DNA of 64,000 nt from JBAZMA01 sp041649995 (GTDB lineage Bacteria; Omnitrophota; Gorgyraeia; Velamenicoccales; Velamenicoccaceae): the NCBI GenBank assembly GCA_041649995.1, contig JBAZMA010000007.1, positions 39,599 through 103,598 of the forward strand. Direction: 5' to 3'. How positions within the stretch are numbered: the stretch's first letter is position 1. The DNA is not shown here. Below: more notes on the stretch, generated by a model, which searched no databases, was not told the origin of the DNA, and was given only the letters and a program-made list of their open reading frames with translations.

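Noticed and set aside
1..64000. tRNA, rRNA, insertion sequences, phage attachment sites
   Set aside because: None seen on either strand; no transposase or integrase motif was met while reading the open frame.

Overview
The window looks like chromosome from an Omnitrophota (OP3-like) bacterium, probably metagenome-derived. The evidence is a type IVb (Tad/Flp) pilus gene block followed by one enormous open reading frame that mixes membrane blocks, a divergent SecA-like helicase, lytic enzymes and glycosyltransferases. From memory, this gene architecture has been reported for giant genes of Omnitrophota (West-Roberts et al. preprint, 2023). The taxonomic call is inference; no rRNA or marker gene is present.

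Layout. Bases 3-4526 hold a compact plus-strand operon: the 3' part of an exported protein with a silk-like (Gly-Ala)28 tract, a small lipoprotein, an Flp-type prepilin, TadB and TadC. A short leader follows (4527-4758). It holds a doubtful 80-codon ORF, three hairpins and a strong Shine-Dalgarno. The last hairpin lies exactly between the Shine-Dalgarno and a GTG start. From GTG 4759 to the window end, frame +1 stays open for 59,241 nt (19,747 codons) and no stop is reached. All other ORFs after 4765 are shadows.

Giant protein, N to C: Sec signal peptide; C39-like cysteine peptidase; Gly/Ala-rich hydrophobic block; about 2,600 residues of beta-rich, adhesin-like sequence; second hydrophobic block; TPR-like and coiled-coil segments; SecA-like helicase; HExxH metallopeptidase; embedded twin-arginine motif with a lysozyme-like domain; SelO-like region; membrane segment with a second HExxH peptidase; YkoP-like domain; kinase-like domain; palindrome-rich linker; embedded lipobox-like segment; a clear SLT lytic transglycosylase; a clan GH-A glycosidase; long coiled coils; beta-barrel-like and beta-rich stretches; about 16 membrane helices; then a C-terminal nucleotide-sugar part (GT4 glycosyltransferase, RNHCP zinc domain, UDP-glucose pyrophosphorylase-like, GT5 glycogen-synthase-like, SAM methyltransferase). 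A second, nearly identical copy of the pyrophosphorylase module begins 6,162 bp after the first and runs off the window.

How it may work (inference). The Tad pilus and the beta-rich N-terminal part fit attachment to other cells. The lytic transglycosylase, glycosidase and peptidases fit wall digestion. The C-terminal enzymes after the membrane block fit cytosolic glucan synthesis from sugar nucleotides. Modules are separated by Ser/Pro linkers carrying a recurrent Ser-Ser-Pro-(Ala/Val/Ile) motif. Several of these linkers are unusually rich in DNA palindromes, and the module duplication begins exactly at one such motif. This suggests the gene grows by joining modules at these linkers, or that the linkers are processing sites.
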